From positions 248,001 to 312,000 of the forward strand of contig NZ_JNZY01000010.1 in NCBI RefSeq assembly GCF_000717655.1: a DNA stretch of 64,000 nucleotides, written 5' to 3'. Positions 61,856-64,000 of this stretch are shown in pieces; position 1 is the stretch's first letter; each line of letters starts with the position of its first letter. A model generated the notes under the pieces. The model saw only the letters and a program-made list of their open reading frames with translations, did no database searches and was not told the origin of the DNA. The translations under genes were made by a program, and so were the position numbers. Source of the stretch: Streptomyces katrae (GTDB lineage Bacteria; Actinomycetota; Actinomycetes; Streptomycetales; Streptomycetaceae).

Positions 61856-63476
61856 GGTCACCAACCAGGTGCCCCCGCACCACGGTTACGATGCGGCCGC
61901 CGACCCGGCCCTGCTGGAGGCGGTCGCCCGCGAAGGCGCAGCATGGGCGATACCCGAGATCCACCGCCTCGGCGCCCTCGCCGGTTCCGAACAGGCCGCG
62001 GAGTGGGGCCGCGTGGTCAACGAGAACCCGCCGGTGCTGCGCACCCACGACCGCTACGGCCACCGCATCGACGAGGTGGAGTTCCACCCGTACTGGCACG
62101 AGCTGATGGGCACCGCCGTCTCCCACGGGCTGCACGCCGCGCCCTGGGCGGACGACCGGGCCGGAGCGCATGTCGCGCGAGCCGCGAAGTTCCTCGTCTG
62201 GGGCCAGGTCGAGGCGGGCCACTCCTGCCCGGTGTCCATGACGTACGCCGCCGTACCCGCGCTGCGCGCGACGCCGGAGCTCGCCGCGTGGCTGGAGCCG
62301 CTGCTCGCCTCCCGCACGTACGACTTCGGACTGCGCCGGCCGGACACCAAGCAGGGCCTGATCGCGGGCATGTCGATGACCGAGAAGCAGGGCGGCTCCG
62401 ACGTACGCGCCAACACCACGACGGCGGCCCCGGTCCCGGACGGCACCTACCGGCTGACCGGCCACAAGTGGTTCACCTCCGCGCCCATGTCGGACGTCTT
62501 CCTGACGCTGGCTCAGGCCCCGGGCGGGCTGTCTTGCTTCCTGCTGCCGCGGGTGCTGCCGGACGGCAGCCGCAACCGGCTGCTGCTGCAGCGCCTCAAG
62601 GACAAGCTCGGCAACCGGTCCAACGCCTCCGCCGAGATCGAGTACGACGAGGCCTTCGGCTGGCTGGTGGGGGAGGAGGGGCGCGGCGTCGCGACCATCA
62701 TCGAGATGGTCAACATGACCCGCCTCGACTGCGTGCTCGGCGGGGCGTCCGGCATGCGGCTAGGCGTCATCCGCGCCGTCCACCACGCCACCCACCGGCG
62801 GGCGTTCGGCAAGGCGCTCATCGACCAGCCCCTGATGCGCAACGTCCTCGCGGACCTCGCCCTGGAATCCGAGGCGGCGACGGCGGTCGCCCTGCGCCTC
62901 GCGGGCGCCACGGACCGCGTCGCCCAGGGCGGCCAGGACGAGGCGCTGCTGCGCCGGCTGGGGCTGGCCGTCACCAAGTACTGGGTCTGCAAGCGCGCCC
63001 CCGGACATGCCGCCGAAGCCCTCGAATGCCTGGGGGGCAACGGGTACATCGAGGACTCCGGCATGCCGCGGCTCTACCGGGAGGCCCCGCTGTCGTCGAT
63101 CTGGGAGGGCTCCGGGAACGTCGCCGCCCTGGACTCGCTGCGGGCCATGGCCCGGCAGCCCGAGACCGTCGAGGCCTTCTTCGAGGAGGTCGGCCGGGCG
63201 GCGGGCGCCGACCGGCACCTGGACGCGGCGGTCGCCGGTCTCCGGAAGCAGCTGGCCGACCCCGCCGAAGCCGAGTACCGGGCCCGGCAGCTCACGGAGA
63301 CGATGGCCTTGGCCTTCCAGGCGTCGCTGCTGCTGCGCCACGCCCCGGGCGCGGTGGCCGAGGCCTTCTGCGCCTCCCGCCTGGGCGGCGAACACGGCGG
63401 CGCGTACGGCACCCTCCCGACGGGCGTCGACACGGAGGCCATCCTGGCCCGGGCCAGGACCGCAGCCGCGGTGTGA
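61839..63476 (+). CDS. AidB-like acyl-CoA dehydrogenase
   Basis: A 545-residue flavoenzyme, longer than ordinary acyl-CoA dehydrogenases, matching the AidB group. Features: EAGHSCPVSMTYAAVPAL, MSMTEKQGGSDVRANTT, GHKWFTSAPMSDVFL, NRSNASAEIEYDEAFGWLVGEEGRG, MTRLDCVLGGASGMR and the late ECLGGNGYIEDSGMPRLYREAP with IWEGSGNV. AidB of E. coli belongs to the alkylation response; its substrate remains debated. ATG 61839 has GGAGG 5 nt upstream and is preferred to ATG 61821. Overlaps the TetR gene. Confidence 0.92.
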   Translation: MPQTHEVTNQVPPHHGYDAAADPALLEAVAREGAAWAIPEIHRLGALAGSEQAAEWGRVVNENPPVLRTHDRYGHRIDEVEFHPYWHELMGTAVSHGLHAAPWADDRAGAHVARAAKFLVWGQVEAGHSCPVSMTYAAVPALRATPELAAWLEPLLASRTYDFGLRRPDTKQGLIAGMSMTEKQGGSDVRANTTTAAPVPDGTYRLTGHKWFTSAPMSDVFLTLAQAPGGLSCFLLPRVLPDGSRNRLLLQRLKDKLGNRSNASAEIEYDEAFGWLVGEEGRGVATIIEMVNMTRLDCVLGGASGMRLGVIRAVHHATHRRAFGKALIDQPLMRNVLADLALESEAATAVALRLAGATDRVAQGGQDEALLRRLGLAVTKYWVCKRAPGHAAEALECLGGNGYIEDSGMPRLYREAPLSSIWEGSGNVAALDSLRAMARQPETVEAFFEEVGRAAGADRHLDAAVAGLRKQLADPAEAEYRARQLTETMALAFQASLLLRHAPGAVAEAFCASRLGGEHGGAYGTLPTGVDTEAILARARTAAAV

Positions 63477-63502
63477 CGCGGTCGCGCCGACGCACGGGCT
63501 GC

Positions 63503-63536
63503 GGGCAGGCCCTGCCGATCGCGGCAGGCCCTGCCC
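63503..63536. terminator. Bidirectional hairpin terminator
   Basis: 15-bp arms with a single mismatch (63503-63517 with 63522-63536) and a 4-nt loop, between the convergent ends of the dehydrogenase and the membrane protein gene. Confidence 0.75.
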
Positions 63537-63566
63537 TCTGCCGTTCGCGGCGGGGCCGGTCTCCGC

Positions 63567-64000
63567 TCAGGTGTGGCGGTGCCGGGTGTGCAGGGCGACG
63601 TACCCCGTGAGTCCGCCCAGTGCGACGCACAGCGGGGAGTACAGCAGCAGGTCCCAGTGTCGGAACTGGGGCGGCGCGGAGCCCAGCGCGAGCCCCGAAG
63701 CCGCCAGACCGCCGAGGCCGCGTGCCGCCAGTACTCCCGACACCGCCCACAGCCCGGCCCGTACCGGACGCGCCCGGCCGAACCGGCTCGCCGGCCGGGC
63801 GCCGGTCAGCACCAGCCCGGCGGCGGCGCCCAGCGCGCCCGCCACGGCGAGAGTCAGCGGCCCGGACGGCAGCTGGGCCTCCTCCACCCCGACCACCACG
63901 GCCGCGAATTCGGCCCGGGAGTCCAGTGGCCACGGGGAGAACACCCACACCGCGTGCAGGGCCCCCGCCGCGAGCAGCCCCGCGGCCGCGGCCACCGCCG
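63567..64000 (-). CDS. DUF3995-like integral membrane protein (start outside window)
   Basis: At least 142 residues, four hydrophobic segments (GLLAAGALHAVWVF, LTLAVAGALGAAAGLVL, AGLWAVSGVLAARGLGGL, LLLYSPLCVALGGLTG). The pattern ALHAVWVFSPWPL with AAVVVGVEEAQLPSGPLTL is that of the streptomycete DUF3995 family. The first in-window start would be GTG 63995, but the reading frame is open to the window edge and family members carry about 10-20 more N-terminal residues, so the gene is probably cut by the border. Function unknown. Confidence 0.8.
   Translation of the reverse strand, partial: AVAAAAGLLAAGALHAVWVFSPWPLDSRAEFAAVVVGVEEAQLPSGPLTLAVAGALGAAAGLVLTGARPASRFGRARPVRAGLWAVSGVLAARGLGGLAASGLALGSAPPQFRHWDLLLYSPLCVALGGLTGYVALHTRHRHT

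Overview
The window looks like chromosomal DNA of a Streptomyces or close relative. Base composition is very high in G+C with G/C-rich third codon positions. GTG and TTG starts are common. The gene families are typical of the genus: SpoIIE-type PP2C phosphatases, a secreted phospholipase D, cytochromes P450, a giant secreted RHS protein, XRE/STAND/WD40 proteins, a DUF5937-like ArsR regulator, an I36 inhibitor and LtrA. I see no tRNA, rRNA, CRISPR array, prophage or complete insertion sequence.

Layout. 1-6.3 kb: the end of a SpoIIE phosphatase, a MASE1 membrane protein, the decayed remains of a GH89 glycosidase (minus strand), a large HEAT-like protein and an RDD membrane protein. 6.3-18.4 kb: secreted phospholipase D; a secreted DNRLRE/FG-GAP-like gene broken by two in-frame stops and a frameshift; and, divergent from it, a 2,303-residue secreted RHS protein with a C-terminal HINT protease and toxin-like tip, followed by an overlapping HEAT-like candidate immunity gene. 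18.4-28.5 kb: metabolic genes (dimethylargininase, esterase, P450, RraA-like protein, S33 peptidase, acyl-CoA ligase, ABM monooxygenase). 28.5-34.4 kb: a 163-bp MITE-like element that supplies the stop codon of an IclR gene, a hemerythrin protein, a cyanate cluster (CynR-type LysR divergent from carbonic anhydrase and cyanase), and an ArsR regulator divergent from an aldo/keto reductase. 34.4-39.5 kb: a two-component system divergent from a PepSY-like membrane protein, with helically phased repeats between them, then a three-gene overlapping operon (small membrane protein, HTH-sigma factor fusion, unknown protein). 39.5-46.3 kb: three secreted proteins (serine hydrolase, NlpC/P60, I36 inhibitor) around a 1,297-residue XRE-STAND-WD40 protein. 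46.6-54.3 kb: a PAS/GAF/SpoIIE phosphatase, a membrane-linked EEP protein, a MazG-like protein coupled to a 41-residue ORF, an NTF2-like protein whose C-terminus is encoded by a second, truncated MITE copy, PadR, an SGNH hydrolase, LtrA and an Asp/Glu racemase. 54.4-64 kb: a HelD-type RNA polymerase-associated helicase behind a promoter with a dyad on its -35, an XRE regulator divergent from an MFS exporter with two CTGGTACCAG operators, a second P450, a TetR gene with a perfect 21-bp palindrome and an overlapping AidB-like acyl-CoA dehydrogenase, and a membrane protein cut by the window end.

Most transcription units are short. Local control is unusually readable: five divergent regulator/target pairs, several clean operators and about ten strong hairpin terminators between convergent genes. 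The candidates for new biology are the RHS-HINT toxin tip with its HEAT-like partner, the HTH-sigma operon, and the MITE copies that have been built into coding sequences.
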